Source: Gabonibacter massiliensis
GTDB taxonomy: Bacteria > Bacteroidota > Bacteroidia > Bacteroidales > Marinifilaceae
DNA length: 64,000 nucleotides
Assembly: GCA_001487125.1 (NCBI GenBank)
Contig: LN913011.1
Location: 248,001 to 312,000 of the forward strand
Reading direction: 5' to 3'
Shown: one piece after another, positions 45,487 to 55,545 of the stretch
Layout: each line of letters opens with the position of its first letter
Position numbering within the stretch: position 1 is the stretch's first letter
Notes under the pieces: generated by a model
Database searches by the model: none
What the model was told of the DNA's origin: nothing
What the model saw: only the letters and a program-made list of their open reading frames with translations
Made by a program: the position numbers and the translations under genes

Positions 45487-47118
45487 TTATTCTTCCAGAA
45501 AATTCGGATACATGTAATTGGTTGCGGGAACGAACGTTTCTTTAATTGCCTGAGGCGATACCCATCTTAAGAGATTGAATACGGTTCCTGCTTTGTCATT
45601 GGTTCCGGAAGCCCGTCCTCCGCCGAATGGTTGTTGATCCACAACGGCACCGGTCGGTTTATCGTTGATATAGAAATTACCTGCCGTGTGTGTCAAACGT
45701 TCTGTTAGTTTTTCTATACGGTTGCGATCATTGGAGAAAATGGCTCCCGTAAGGGCGTAAGCAGAACCTTTGTCGAGTATATCCAACGTCTCTTCTACCT
45801 TATCCGGCTCGTACACGTAAATGGTAATGATCGGGCCGAATAATTCTTCTTGCATGGTGATGTAATCCGGTTTTAGAGCACGGATAACCGTGGGTTGTAT
45901 AAAATATCCGACGGATTTGTCATAAGTACCGCCGGCCACAATTTCTGCATCTTTGGAAGTCTTGGCTGCGTCGATGGTCGCGGATAGTTTGTTGAACGAG
46001 GTTTCGTCGATTACCGCATTGACAAAGTTTCTGAAGTCTTCTATTCCTCCGACTTTAATTTCGGCCAGATCTTTTTTCACCAATGTTTCGATCTCCGGCC
46101 ATAGATTAGAAGGGATGTATGCTCTGGAAGCCGCAGAACATTTTTGTCCTTGATATTCAAAGGCTCCCCTTACGATTGCCGTCGCAACTTCTTTTGCTGA
46201 AGCGGTAGGATCGGCAAATATGTAATCCTTGCCTCCGGTTTCTCCTACGATTCGAGGGTAGGAGCGGTACTTGTCTATGTTATTTACTATATTAGCCCAA
46301 ATATCGTTAAAGACGGCTGTCGAACCGGTAAAATGTACTCCGGCAAAATCTTTATGTTTGAAAATAACATCGGCAGCGGTGGGTCCGGAACAATATACCA
46401 GGTTGATGACTCCATCCGGAAGACCGGCTTCTTTCAATATCTCCATGATCAGGTGTGCCGAATACACGGCGGTTTTAGACGGTTTCCATACGCAAACGTT
46501 TCCCATTAGTGCGGGAGCTCCCGGTAAGTTTCCGGCGATGGAGGTAAAGTTGAATGGAGTAAGGGCAAAAATAAAACCTTCTAACGGACGCCATACGGTA
46601 CGGTTCCAAATTCCGGGGGCGGAATTGGGTTGCATATGGTAGATCTCGTACATATTTTTTACATTATAGCGAAAGAAATCCGCCAGCTCGCACACGCAAT
46701 CGATCTCTGCCTGAAAAGCATTTTTGGATTGTCCCAACATGGTGACCGCGTTCATTTTTTGGCGATAAGGACCTGTAAGCAGGTCTGCGGCCTTTAAAAA
46801 AATGGCAGCCCGGCTTTCCCATCCCATTTTTTCCCATGCCGGTTTGGCTTTTAATGCCGCCTCGATAGCCATTTGTACATGAGATGCATCGCCTTGATGA
46901 TAATGTCCTAACAGATGCTTGTGGTCGTGGGGAGGACGAATGTCAGCCAATTTTCCCGTACGTACCTCTTTCCCCCCGATAATCATGGGAAGGTCTACGG
47001 TTGTTGCTTTTACTTCACTAATTTGTGTTTTTAACTCTTTTCTTTCCGGTGAACCAGGAGCATAGCTTTTGATCGGCTCGTTGGTAATGTTCGGTAGTCT
47101 GTAAACTCCTTTAGGCAT
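45487..47118 (-). CDS. pruA: 1-pyrroline-5-carboxylate dehydrogenase
   Basis: It oxidises glutamate semialdehyde to glutamate with NAD+, in proline use. The 543-residue protein has an aldehyde dehydrogenase fold: NAD site region TPFNFTSIAGNLPGAPALMGNVCVWKPS split across ~185-215, general base Glu in IVGETGGKDY, nucleophile Cys in EYQGQKCSAASRAY. The specific length and PFGGGRASGTNDKAG end fit the mitochondrial-like P5C dehydrogenase. No proline dehydrogenase gene lies beside it. Confidence 0.94.
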   Translation of the reverse strand: MPKGVYRLPNITNEPIKSYAPGSPERKELKTQISEVKATTVDLPMIIGGKEVRTGKLADIRPPHDHKHLLGHYHQGDASHVQMAIEAALKAKPAWEKMGWESRAAIFLKAADLLTGPYRQKMNAVTMLGQSKNAFQAEIDCVCELADFFRYNVKNMYEIYHMQPNSAPGIWNRTVWRPLEGFIFALTPFNFTSIAGNLPGAPALMGNVCVWKPSKTAVYSAHLIMEILKEAGLPDGVINLVYCSGPTAADVIFKHKDFAGVHFTGSTAVFNDIWANIVNNIDKYRSYPRIVGETGGKDYIFADPTASAKEVATAIVRGAFEYQGQKCSAASRAYIPSNLWPEIETLVKKDLAEIKVGGIEDFRNFVNAVIDETSFNKLSATIDAAKTSKDAEIVAGGTYDKSVGYFIQPTVIRALKPDYITMQEELFGPIITIYVYEPDKVEETLDILDKGSAYALTGAIFSNDRNRIEKLTERLTHTAGNFYINDKPTGAVVDQQPFGGGRASGTNDKAGTVFNLLRWVSPQAIKETFVPATNYMYPNFLEE

Positions 47119-47378
47119 TTTATATCAATTTTAGCAGTTAATATTATGTTTCTACAATTTTGTACCCCTTGTTTTAGGATGAATTTTTCAAATATAAAAA
47201 ATATTTGACGTATAAAACAAGACAAATGTCAGTTTTTGAAATAGGGTTAAATAAAAATGAATCCGTTGTTAAGGCAATCTGCCTTGTTTTTACGATTGCA
47301 TTTATTTAGGAGATGGACTATTTACGGACAAATTAAAGGGATACCTCTTGTTTGCGTGATTCAATAAAATAAGTTTCG

Positions 47379-47386
47379 TATATTTG
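47379..47386 (+). promoter_or_regulatory. Promoter -7 box for the ABC-F gene
   Basis: TATATTTG matches TAnnTTTG, about 27 bases before the ATG at 47413. The 294-base spacer to pruA shows nothing else. Confidence 0.5.
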
Positions 47387-47412
47387 CATCTTATTTAATT
47401 TTTTGAAGGGAT

Positions 47413-49371
47413 ATGATATCTGTCAACAATGTTAGCGTTTTATTTGGAGGTTTCTCGCTGTTGGAATCTGTTTCTTTTTTGGTCAACAAAAGAGATCGAA
47501 TTGGTTTGACGGGGCGCAATGGAGCGGGTAAATCTACCTTATTAAAGATTCTGGCCGGCGTACAGGAGCCTTCGGAAGGAAATGTTGCCATGCCTTCTGA
47601 TTTGAAAATTGGGTATTTACCTCAAACAAAAGTGTATGCCGAAGGAAAAACCGTCAGAAAAGAGGCGGAGTCGGCATTTGACGATCTGTTGGCTTTGCGG
47701 GGGGAGATCGAACGCTTGCACCTGGAGTTGGCCGAACGGACGGATTACGAGTCGGACGATTATATGAAGTTGATCGATAGATTGAATGTGAAAGACGAAC
47801 AATTAAGGATGCGTGGCGGAGAGAATGTGAATGGGGAGGTCGAGGTCGTTTTGAAAGGCCTTGGGTTTCGACAGGAGGATTTGGATCGTCGATGCGAAGA
47901 GTTCAGCGGGGGATGGCGCATGCGTATAGAGCTGGCCAAGATATTGTTGGGACGTCCTGACGTTTTTCTATTGGATGAGCCGACCAATCATTTGGATATA
48001 GAATCTATTTCCTGGTTGGAGTCTTTTCTTCAAAGCTATCCGGGGGCTGTTGTGTTGGTATCGCATGATAGGGCGTTTTTAGATAATATTACGACGCGTA
48101 CAATAGAAATTTCTTTGGGGAAGATATACGATTATAAGGTTTCTTATACGAGGTTCACGGAGTTGAGAAAGGAGCGTATTGAACAGCAGATGAGAGCTTA
48201 CGAGAACCAACAGAAGCAGATCAAGGATACGGAAGATTTTATTGAACGTTTTCGTTATAAAGCGACCAAATCGGTGCAAGTCCAATCCAGGATCAAACAG
48301 TTGGATAAGATAGAGCGGATAGAGGTGGAGCCGGAGGATAAGGCCCGGATCTGCGTGCGTTTTCAGCCTGCAGTTCGTTCCGGGGACGTGGTCGTTCACG
48401 GCCGGGATTTGGTTAAGGCTTACGGAGATCATTTGGTGTTGAAAGATGTTGATATCGATATATTGCGGGGAGAGAAAGTGGCTTTCGTGGGACGTAATGG
48501 AGAGGGGAAAACGACGTTGGTACGGATGATTATGGACCAGATTCCATATGAAGGAACGCTGAAAATCGGTCATAACGTGAATATCGGTTATTTCGCGCAA
48601 AATCAAGCCGACTTGTTGGATTCCTCCTTGAGTGTTTTGGATACGGTGGATCAAGTGGCCGTCGGTGAGATCAGGAAAAAAATCCGGGACATCTTGGGTG
48701 CATTCCTCTTCTCCGGGGAGGAGGTGGAAAAAAAAGTAAGGGTGCTTTCCGGGGGAGAACGGACGCGTTTGGCTATGGTTCGTCTGTTACTGGAGCCTTA
48801 TAACGTGTTGATCCTTGATGAGCCGACCAATCATCTGGATATGCGCACGAAGGATATCTTGAAGGAAGCGTTGAAAAAATTTGAAGGAACCGTAATTGTC
48901 GTCTCGCACGATCGGGATTTTCTGACCGGTCTGGCCGATAAGGTATATGAATTTGCGGATAAAAAAATAAAGGAACATCTGGGTGGGGTTACTCGTTTTC
49001 TGGAAACAAAAAAAATGGAGTGTTTCCGGGAATACGAGCGAATGCATCCGGGACGCGGCAAGGTTGTAAGCGTAGAAGAAAACGAGGAGAGTGTTTCGGA
49101 AAATAAGCAGGCATTTTTGGAACGGAAGCAGTTCAATAAGGAGATAAAGCGTGTTGAAGTCCGGGTCGGGAAGTTGGAAGAGGAGATTGCGACTTTGGAA
49201 CATAAAATTGCGGATATCGAAGGGAAGATGTCCGAAGGGGTTGTAAATGAAGAGCTGCTTAAAATGTATGAGGAGAAAAAGTCGAGATTGGATCAGGCTA
49301 TGAGTGAATGGAGCGAGGAGAACGAAAATTTAGAGCATTTGAAAGCTACAATTGATAATTATAAATCGTAA
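47413..49371 (+). CDS. ABC-F family ribosome-associated ATPase
   Basis: A 652-residue cytoplasmic twin-ATPase with no membrane segments. First domain: Walker A GRNGAGKST, signature FSGGW, Walker B VFLLDEPTNHLD. Linker (~240-300) is a charged P-site arm. Second domain: GRNGEGKTT, LSGGERTRL, VLILDEPTNHLD. A C-terminal coiled coil (~560-650) resembles Uup/YdiF. ABC-F members act on the ribosome in translation or antibiotic protection; the closest housekeeping counterpart is Uup-like. Confidence 0.9.
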   Translation: MISVNNVSVLFGGFSLLESVSFLVNKRDRIGLTGRNGAGKSTLLKILAGVQEPSEGNVAMPSDLKIGYLPQTKVYAEGKTVRKEAESAFDDLLALRGEIERLHLELAERTDYESDDYMKLIDRLNVKDEQLRMRGGENVNGEVEVVLKGLGFRQEDLDRRCEEFSGGWRMRIELAKILLGRPDVFLLDEPTNHLDIESISWLESFLQSYPGAVVLVSHDRAFLDNITTRTIEISLGKIYDYKVSYTRFTELRKERIEQQMRAYENQQKQIKDTEDFIERFRYKATKSVQVQSRIKQLDKIERIEVEPEDKARICVRFQPAVRSGDVVVHGRDLVKAYGDHLVLKDVDIDILRGEKVAFVGRNGEGKTTLVRMIMDQIPYEGTLKIGHNVNIGYFAQNQADLLDSSLSVLDTVDQVAVGEIRKKIRDILGAFLFSGEEVEKKVRVLSGGERTRLAMVRLLLEPYNVLILDEPTNHLDMRTKDILKEALKKFEGTVIVVSHDRDFLTGLADKVYEFADKKIKEHLGGVTRFLETKKMECFREYERMHPGRGKVVSVEENEESVSENKQAFLERKQFNKEIKRVEVRVGKLEEEIATLEHKIADIEGKMSEGVVNEELLKMYEEKKSRLDQAMSEWSEENENLEHLKATIDNYKS

Positions 49372-49381
49372 AATAATAGGT

Positions 49382-50125
49382 ATGGCAAAATATAAACAAG
49401 AGTGTATATTCGGGCTTCGTGCCGTGATCGAGGCTATTCAACAGGAAAAGGAGATCGATAAGGTGATGTTTAAAAAGGGGTTGAGGGAAGGAGAACTCTT
49501 TCAGAAACTGTTCATTATGGTGAGAGATAAGGGGATCCCTTTTCAGTATGTACCCGAAGAGGTATTCAAACCTTTTGAAGGACGAAATCATCAGGGGGTA
49601 TTGGCGGAAGTTTCTCCTATCACTTATCGGGATATCGATGAGGTGGTGGATCGGGTGCTCGCGGCCGGAGAGATGCCTTTGATCCTGATACTGGATCGCA
49701 TCACGGATGTGCGTAACCTGGGTGGAATCGCCCGTACGGCAGAATGTGCCGGCGTGCATGCTCTTGTCATTCCGACTAAGAATTCGGCGAAGATATCGTC
49801 AGATGCCATTAAAACTTCGGCGGGTGCTCTCTATCATTTGCCGGTATGCCGGGAGCAAAATTTGAAGAAGGTGATCAAAGAGTTGAAACGTCGGGGGATG
49901 ATGGTGTATGCTGCCAGTGAAAAAGGGGAGAAGTATTACACGGAGGTGGATATGAAAGAGGGGTGCGTTATCATTATGGGTTCGGAGGATACCGGGATCG
50001 ACGAAGAGTTATTGAGACATGCCCATGAGCAGATAAAAATACCGCAGAAGGGAGATATTGAATCGTTAAACGTGTCTGCTGCTGCTGCCGTCGTTTTGTA
50101 TGAAGCCGTCAGACAAAGAGGATAA
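49382..50125 (+). CDS. rlmB: 23S rRNA 2'-O-methyltransferase RlmB-like (SpoU)
   Basis: A 247-residue SPOUT enzyme. The RNA-binding N-terminal domain is QECIFGLRAVIEAIQQEKEI; the catalytic knot has LILDRITDVRNLGGIARTAECAG, MGSEDTGIDEELL and IPQKGDIESLNVSAAAAVVLYE. These match the TrmH/RlmB group (Gm2251 of 23S rRNA). I start at ATG 49382, since the earlier ATG at 49352 lies in the preceding gene. It is 10 bases after the ABC-F gene, so co-expression of two ribosome-linked proteins is likely. Confidence 0.9.
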   Translation: MAKYKQECIFGLRAVIEAIQQEKEIDKVMFKKGLREGELFQKLFIMVRDKGIPFQYVPEEVFKPFEGRNHQGVLAEVSPITYRDIDEVVDRVLAAGEMPLILILDRITDVRNLGGIARTAECAGVHALVIPTKNSAKISSDAIKTSAGALYHLPVCREQNLKKVIKELKRRGMMVYAASEKGEKYYTEVDMKEGCVIIMGSEDTGIDEELLRHAHEQIKIPQKGDIESLNVSAAAAVVLYEAVRQRG

Positions 50126-50126
50126 G

Positions 50127-50161
50127 AAAAAAGGCATCCCCCCCTTGCGGGATGCTTTTTT
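50127..50161. terminator. Terminator between rlmB and lptD
   Basis: AAAAAAGGCATCCC and GGGATGCTTTTTT form a strong hairpin serving both convergent genes. Confidence 0.88.
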
Positions 50162-52775
50162 ATAGGTCATACCAGGAAGCTCTCTTGGTTAACTTTAAAT
50201 CTTTTAGCATACTGGAGCGTACGTTGATCTGGAAATTATAAGACTGGTGTTGACCGAACGGGATACAGTTGAAACTCATTTCCCAACAATGCAGATCGCG
50301 TGTGATCTGGAAACTACTTGCTGAAATTTCTTTGGTGGCGAAGTTATAACCGCTGGTGAAACTGATTTTCCATTTAGGCGTTAAGGAGAAGTCTCCGTTG
50401 ATGCCCATCATTTGTGTTACCGTGGATTTGAAAGCGGGTTTACTGTAGCTGAATGTATAATCGATATTGATGGACCAGGGAACATCGAAGTCTAAGTATT
50501 GCTCGTAGTACCCTCCGACCATTTCGTTTTTTTCCTCTTTGTTTTTACCGTTGTCCGCGGAAAAGTTGATACCGGTGCTGAGAGATGCGTTTGTGAGTCG
50601 CCCGATTCCTCCATGGTATTTATTCAATTTATTACCCTTTTCATCCAATGCGTAAGGATCTATGGTCCCCGTGAAATTGAGGTCGATTCTGCTATTGAAT
50701 AATTTTGTCCGGGCACTTAAACCGATAGTACTGAATTTGAATTTTTCGGCGAATGGATTGTAACTGACTTGTATCCTAAAACTTTCTAATAATTTGATCT
50801 TCCGGAATTGTTCCTCGCCGGTCGTATCCTGATCGTTCCTCACTTTCATCTCGAGGTTGTTGTCCAAACTGAAACTGACACTTCCCGCCTGTTTACTGGT
50901 TTGAGTGGAAGGACGGTAAATCATACCCTCGTATATGGAATATTCCGTAACGGTAACCCCGTCGGTATAGGTTTTCGTGTAGTTCCCCAGCGGACTGATC
51001 GGTGGCGTATAGGACGCCGAGAGTGAAGGACGTATCACGTGCCGTATGGCATAGACCTTAGAACCCGGTTTAAACAGGAACATACCGTATATGGTCGGCG
51101 TATAGCCGATGGAAGCACTTGCGGAATAATCATGAGAATAGTTGACGCCCGGGATATCTCGCTGAACGAAATGTCCGCCGCTTGAAGTGGTGTCCGGAAC
51201 CCATACTCTTTCAATTGTTTTCAGGTTCAAGTAGCCGTTATAATTGAGTGAAGGTGTGAGCGTGATGTCTTTTGCCAATTTAAAAGACAGGCTGAGGGGA
51301 ATATTGTGTCTGAATCCGTTATTCCAGTCTCTGGTAAAGGAGGATTTGAACAGCTTGTCCTCTTTGGTTTGAATGTTATTCTTTAAATCGGCCGAATAAG
51401 AAATACCGATATTGTCATACCATTTCATCTCTCCTACTTTCCCTTTTTTGCGAAAAGGATAGATCTGGCTCATACGGAAACTCAGATTGGGCAGGGTAAC
51501 GGATATGGATGAATCCTGACTGTTCTGATTATGATTGAACGAACCGCTTAAGCTAAACGGTTTTTCAGGCCATTTCTTGCTCCATGAGATACTGGATTGC
51601 TTTCGCTGATTGGCTATTTCGTTGATGTTGGTAGAGTTAAAATAGTTTTGGTTGGCAGAAGACATATCCACGGAAGCGGAAAATGTACTATAAGGATTTG
51701 CTTTTCCATCCTGAGAGTGGGTCCAACGTACGGACCAATCGCTTGACTCTTGATAATCGGGCATCCCTTTTTCGCTGACGTAGTTTTTACTCGTCGAAAA
51801 ATCGAAATTACCGTTGAATTTGTAACGTTTTCTGTAGGTGGACCCTAATCTCACGCCCCAGGAGCCATTTGTGTATATGTCTCCGGTGATGGTAAGATCC
51901 ATGTAATCGCTTATTGCGAAGTAGTACCCCCCGTTGCGTAAGTTAAACCCTCTCATCCTTTCTTCTCCGTAAGTAGGTATAATGATACCGGATGTTCCTT
52001 TTTTGGTGATCGGAAAATAAGCGAATGGAAGAAAGAGCGGAAGAGGTACGTCTTCCAAAACCAAGTTGGTGAAACCGGCGAAAACTTTTTTGTCCTTGAT
52101 CATCTTGGCCTTGCTCATACGGAAATAGAAATGAGGATGGTCGTGCTCGTCGCAAGTCGTGTACCATCCGTTTTTTACGCAATAGACCGAGTCGCTTTGC
52201 TTTTTAGTTAATTTTCCCTGCAGGTATCCTTCTCCTTCTTGGGTGATGATCTCTTTCACGAAACCTTTACGGGTTTCAAAATTATACCGTAACTCTTTAC
52301 TGTCAAACTCCTGTCCCCCGTCTTTGAAGTGCGGTTTACCGATCAGGGTTCCTGCCGTGTCGGGTACTCCGGAAGCAAAAGCCAATTTTTTTTCCATGTC
52401 CAAGTCGATATAATCGGCTTTTAATTCCGTTCTAATGTATTTGATGAGAGCATCCTTGTAAAAGAAAACTTTTTTGTCGGCAATGGAAAATCTGACAGAA
52501 TCGGCTGATTCGTAAGTTATTAGGTCGTCAAATAATGGTTCTGCCTCCGGGGTGCTGTCTCTCCGGATGGTGTCGACAGGGTTTCCGATAGAATCATATA
52601 CGATCCGAAGACTGTCTCCCGGTTGTCCAGTCGTATCAGCCGTCATATTCCATAGCGATCCCCCGAATAAATATTCGGCAGCAAAACTATTCGACGAGAG
52701 TATAATAGGCAGGGCAATAGCCATAAAAATGATGCATTTCTTAATAAAAAGCCCTGTATATAATCTAATTTGCAA
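50160..52775 (-). CDS. lptD: LPS-assembly protein LptD-like
   Basis: An 871-residue outer-membrane protein that places lipopolysaccharide in the outer leaflet. A signal peptide (IKKCIIFMAIALPIILSSNSFA) is followed by an OstA-like jellyroll (~85-190) and a C-terminal barrel with many aromatic-rich strands. It is diverged from the proteobacterial form, as usual in Bacteroidota. It is divergent from an amidase gene, an arrangement common in this phylum. Confidence 0.88.
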   Translation of the reverse strand: MQIRLYTGLFIKKCIIFMAIALPIILSSNSFAAEYLFGGSLWNMTADTTGQPGDSLRIVYDSIGNPVDTIRRDSTPEAEPLFDDLITYESADSVRFSIADKKVFFYKDALIKYIRTELKADYIDLDMEKKLAFASGVPDTAGTLIGKPHFKDGGQEFDSKELRYNFETRKGFVKEIITQEGEGYLQGKLTKKQSDSVYCVKNGWYTTCDEHDHPHFYFRMSKAKMIKDKKVFAGFTNLVLEDVPLPLFLPFAYFPITKKGTSGIIIPTYGEERMRGFNLRNGGYYFAISDYMDLTITGDIYTNGSWGVRLGSTYRKRYKFNGNFDFSTSKNYVSEKGMPDYQESSDWSVRWTHSQDGKANPYSTFSASVDMSSANQNYFNSTNINEIANQRKQSSISWSKKWPEKPFSLSGSFNHNQNSQDSSISVTLPNLSFRMSQIYPFRKKGKVGEMKWYDNIGISYSADLKNNIQTKEDKLFKSSFTRDWNNGFRHNIPLSLSFKLAKDITLTPSLNYNGYLNLKTIERVWVPDTTSSGGHFVQRDIPGVNYSHDYSASASIGYTPTIYGMFLFKPGSKVYAIRHVIRPSLSASYTPPISPLGNYTKTYTDGVTVTEYSIYEGMIYRPSTQTSKQAGSVSFSLDNNLEMKVRNDQDTTGEEQFRKIKLLESFRIQVSYNPFAEKFKFSTIGLSARTKLFNSRIDLNFTGTIDPYALDEKGNKLNKYHGGIGRLTNASLSTGINFSADNGKNKEEKNEMVGGYYEQYLDFDVPWSINIDYTFSYSKPAFKSTVTQMMGINGDFSLTPKWKISFTSGYNFATKEISASSFQITRDLHCWEMSFNCIPFGQHQSYNFQINVRSSMLKDLKLTKRASWYDL

Positions 52776-52831
52776 TTTAATATATTATTTTTGTGACTAA
52801 TATTACTGACGTGATACAGCTTTTCGCTTTG

Positions 52832-52839
52832 CAAAAGTA
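52832..52839 (-). promoter_or_regulatory. Promoter -7 box for lptD
   Basis: Read leftward, TACTTTTG matches TAnnTTTG, about 50 bases before the lptD ATG. On the other strand TATTTTTG at 52786-52793 could serve the amidase gene. Confidence 0.45.
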
Positions 52840-52890
52840 AAAAATATTGATGTTAATACTCATGTTTCTTTTTAAAAAGTTTTAAATAAC

Positions 52891-53979
52891 ATGATAAATC
52901 GGTACGGGATTATTGTTTTAATGTTTATTTGTTGCTTGTTTGGTTTTTTCGGCCCTCTGTCGGCACAGGATCAATTGGGAAAAATCTCCTGTATTTGTAT
53001 AGATGCAGGGCATGGCGGAAAGGATCCGGGAGCGATAAATGGAAAGGTAAAAGAGAAGGATATTACTTTGGCTATTGCCCTGAAATTAGGGAATTTGATT
53101 CACAAGAATTATCCTGATATGAAAATAGTGTATACCCGCAAGAAGGATGTGGCCGTTGATTTGAGGGAACGGGGAAAGATTGCCAACAAGGAAAAAGCCC
53201 AGCTGTTTATCTCGATCCATGTGAATAAATTTAAGAATCCGACGGTCCGGGGGGTGGAAACATACGTGCTCGGGTTGCATAAATCGGAGGCCAGCTTGCA
53301 GGTTGCCATGAAGGAAAATGAAGCCATTCATTACGAGGAGGATTATACGGTGAAATACGACGGATTTGATCCGCAAAAGACAGAGTCGTATATCATGTTC
53401 AATTTTATGAAGAACAGCTACCTGATCAACAGCATGGAATTAGCTACTCCGGTTCAACAGGAGTTGGTGAAAAGTTTAGGATCGGTCAATCGGGAAGTAA
53501 GGCAAGCCGGTTTTATCGTGCTGATGGATGTCGGCATGCCTGCCATATTGGTTGAAACCGGTTTTATTTCCAACGCTAAAGATTTGCAATACCTGACAAG
53601 TGAATCGGGACAACAAAAAATGGCTCAGGCGATTTTTAGTGCATTTAGAGAATACAAAAATAAGATGGAGAAGAAGAGTATCGTATTGAAGGAAGAGCCT
53701 AAAGCCGTATCGTCCGATAGAGAATGGTTCTACGCCGTACAAGTGCTCTCTTCTGCTACCAGGGTTACGGATCTGAAACGTTTACGTTTGAAAGATAAGA
53801 TCGAGGAGATACGGAGTGACGGTCGGTATAAATATTATGTGGGTAAATTTTCTTCTTATGAAGAGGTTCAGAAAGTACAAAAGCGACTGCGTAAAAGCGT
53901 AAAAGACTGTTTTGTGATCGCGATATCGAACGGTCGGGTCGTACCGTTGTCCGAAGTGAAAAAATGGGAAAAGAAATAA
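52891..53979 (+). CDS. N-acetylmuramoyl-L-alanine amidase with SPOR-like tail
   Basis: A 362-residue exported amidase. Signal peptide MINRYGIIVLMFICCLFGFF, then the Amidase_3 zinc motif DAGHGGKDPGA near 37-47, an active-site Glu region and QLFISIHVN. The C-terminal ~80 residues (WFYAVQVLSS...YYVGKFSSYEEVQ) are SPOR-like and would bind denuded peptidoglycan at division sites. The gene is 1 base before the MCE gene, so the pair is co-transcribed. Confidence 0.9.
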   Translation: MINRYGIIVLMFICCLFGFFGPLSAQDQLGKISCICIDAGHGGKDPGAINGKVKEKDITLAIALKLGNLIHKNYPDMKIVYTRKKDVAVDLRERGKIANKEKAQLFISIHVNKFKNPTVRGVETYVLGLHKSEASLQVAMKENEAIHYEEDYTVKYDGFDPQKTESYIMFNFMKNSYLINSMELATPVQQELVKSLGSVNREVRQAGFIVLMDVGMPAILVETGFISNAKDLQYLTSESGQQKMAQAIFSAFREYKNKMEKKSIVLKEEPKAVSSDREWFYAVQVLSSATRVTDLKRLRLKDKIEEIRSDGRYKYYVGKFSSYEEVQKVQKRLRKSVKDCFVIAISNGRVVPLSEVKKWEKK

Positions 53980-53980
53980 A

Positions 53981-55177
53981 ATGCAGCTTATGAAGATAAA
54001 AAGGGAGGTTAAATTAGCGATAACGGCATTGTTGGCGGTAATTATTTTGATTTGGGGAATAAATTTTCTGAAAGGAAGTTCTTTGTTTGAGTCCAGAAAT
54101 GTCTTTTACGGACTTTATGATAGGGTTGACGGGTTGAAGGTTTCAAGCGGTGTGGTTTACCGGGGATATCAGGTGGGACAAGTACTCTCGATCTCTTTTA
54201 CCGGAGAACGTTTCGATAAGGTGTTAGTGGAATTTTCAGTCAAGAAGGGATTGGAATTGGCGCGGAATACTTCCGCCTATATTCAAAGTGCGGATTTAAT
54301 GGGATCGAAGATCATTAATTTGATTCCGGGAAATGCTCAGCAATTGGCAGTTAACGGGGATACCTTAAGAACTCAGTTGGAACAGGGGTTGATGGAGCAG
54401 GTAAGCAACCAGATGTTACCTTTAAAGCAGAAAGCCGAGCATCTTTTTTCATCTTTGGATTCTGTTCTATCCATTATACAAGGACTATTTAATGAAGATA
54501 CGAAGCAAAATTTGGCTAATAGTTTTCGTAGTATTGATCGGACACTACATCATTTGGAAGGAGCTTCGGGGAATCTGGATACCTTGATCGAAGGGGAGGC
54601 CGGGCGTATCAGCCAGATATTGGAACATATAAATAGCATAACGGCTAATCTGGAACAGAATAACGGCGAGATTTCAAGGACTTTATCCAATTTTGCCGCA
54701 ATTAGCGATTCCATTCGGCAGGCAAATTTGAAGCAAACCTTGCTCGTTTTGCAAAATGCTTTGTCTGAGGTCGATTCCATCTTGATTAAAATGAATGAGG
54801 GTAGAGGTACCTTAGGCGCATTTGTTAATAATGATGAATTTTATTACAATCTGAATCAGGTTTCAGAGAATCTGAATAGGCTTTTAGTCGAGTTCAGGTA
54901 TAATCCCAAGAAGTTTATTAACCTTTCGTTAATAGATTTTTCCTCCGGTAAAAAAGATAATATGGAGTATGGTATTGTGATTTACGAATCGGAAAATCGT
55001 TTATCGCCTGAGGCTGAGATATATAAGCAAAATCCTAATTTAAAGGAAGTTAGATATAAAGGGAAGTATTTATACATTTGGAATACGTATAAAAAATTGA
55101 AGTCAGCGCAACGTCAGTTGGATAATGTTATGAAACGATATAATAACGCATATATTGTTAAAATCGACTTCATTTGA
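53981..55177 (+). CDS. mlaD: MlaD/MCE-domain lipid-transport protein
   Basis: A 398-residue periplasm-facing protein with one N-terminal membrane helix (LAITALLAVIILIWGINFLKG). The MCE domain follows (FYGLYDRVDGLKVSSGVVYRGYQVGQVLSI). The rest is a long helical region that would form the hexamer channel stalk. MCE proteins carry phospholipids between membranes. ATG 53990 is an alternative start. No permease or ATPase genes of the Mla system are here. Confidence 0.87.
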   Translation: MQLMKIKREVKLAITALLAVIILIWGINFLKGSSLFESRNVFYGLYDRVDGLKVSSGVVYRGYQVGQVLSISFTGERFDKVLVEFSVKKGLELARNTSAYIQSADLMGSKIINLIPGNAQQLAVNGDTLRTQLEQGLMEQVSNQMLPLKQKAEHLFSSLDSVLSIIQGLFNEDTKQNLANSFRSIDRTLHHLEGASGNLDTLIEGEAGRISQILEHINSITANLEQNNGEISRTLSNFAAISDSIRQANLKQTLLVLQNALSEVDSILIKMNEGRGTLGAFVNNDEFYYNLNQVSENLNRLLVEFRYNPKKFINLSLIDFSSGKKDNMEYGIVIYESENRLSPEAEIYKQNPNLKEVRYKGKYLYIWNTYKKLKSAQRQLDNVMKRYNNAYIVKIDFI

Positions 55178-55220
55178 CAAAATAGAATTGTTCTAAATAA
55201 TAAAAATGGGGATTTTGTTT

Positions 55221-55378
55221 ACTTAACATAATTATGTGTATTATTTTGTATCTTGAAGATAAAATAAATGGTTTCTCTTCTCTATGTTTTAAAGCTTTAC
55301 CTTTTTTGAATCTCCTTCGATTGTGTTACAATTATGTTAAGTGGATTGAATTAATGGAGAGAGGATTTTATGTTAAGT
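55221..55378. repeat. GTTAAGT-type repeats upstream of dnaA
   Basis: ACTTAACATAATT at 55221-55233 occurs again in inverse, AATTATGTTAAGT, at 55330-55342, and TATGTTAAGT recurs at 55369-55378. This 368-base AT-rich spacer before dnaA has no classical DnaA box and I cannot call a clear promoter. The repeats could be operators or part of an origin. Confidence 0.4.
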
Positions 55379-55545
55379 TTTTCGTGTAACATTCTTGTTG
55401 ATAGGTGATTGTGTCTAAACGGCTGATATATAATTTGTAAGCTGGAATTGATAAAAAACAAACAAAACCGACATTTTTTTTCTGATTTTTTTTTTCGAAT
55501 TTAGCATTCCATTTCACGATAAGGTGAAATTTAAAAGATATACAA

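Noticed and set aside
45527-45541. ACGAACGTTT inside pruA as a second Mpi-like site flanking the invertase gene
   Set aside because: It encodes conserved residues (KETFVPA) and is in the same orientation as the 44612 motif, so it cannot support inversion of the gene. Probably chance.
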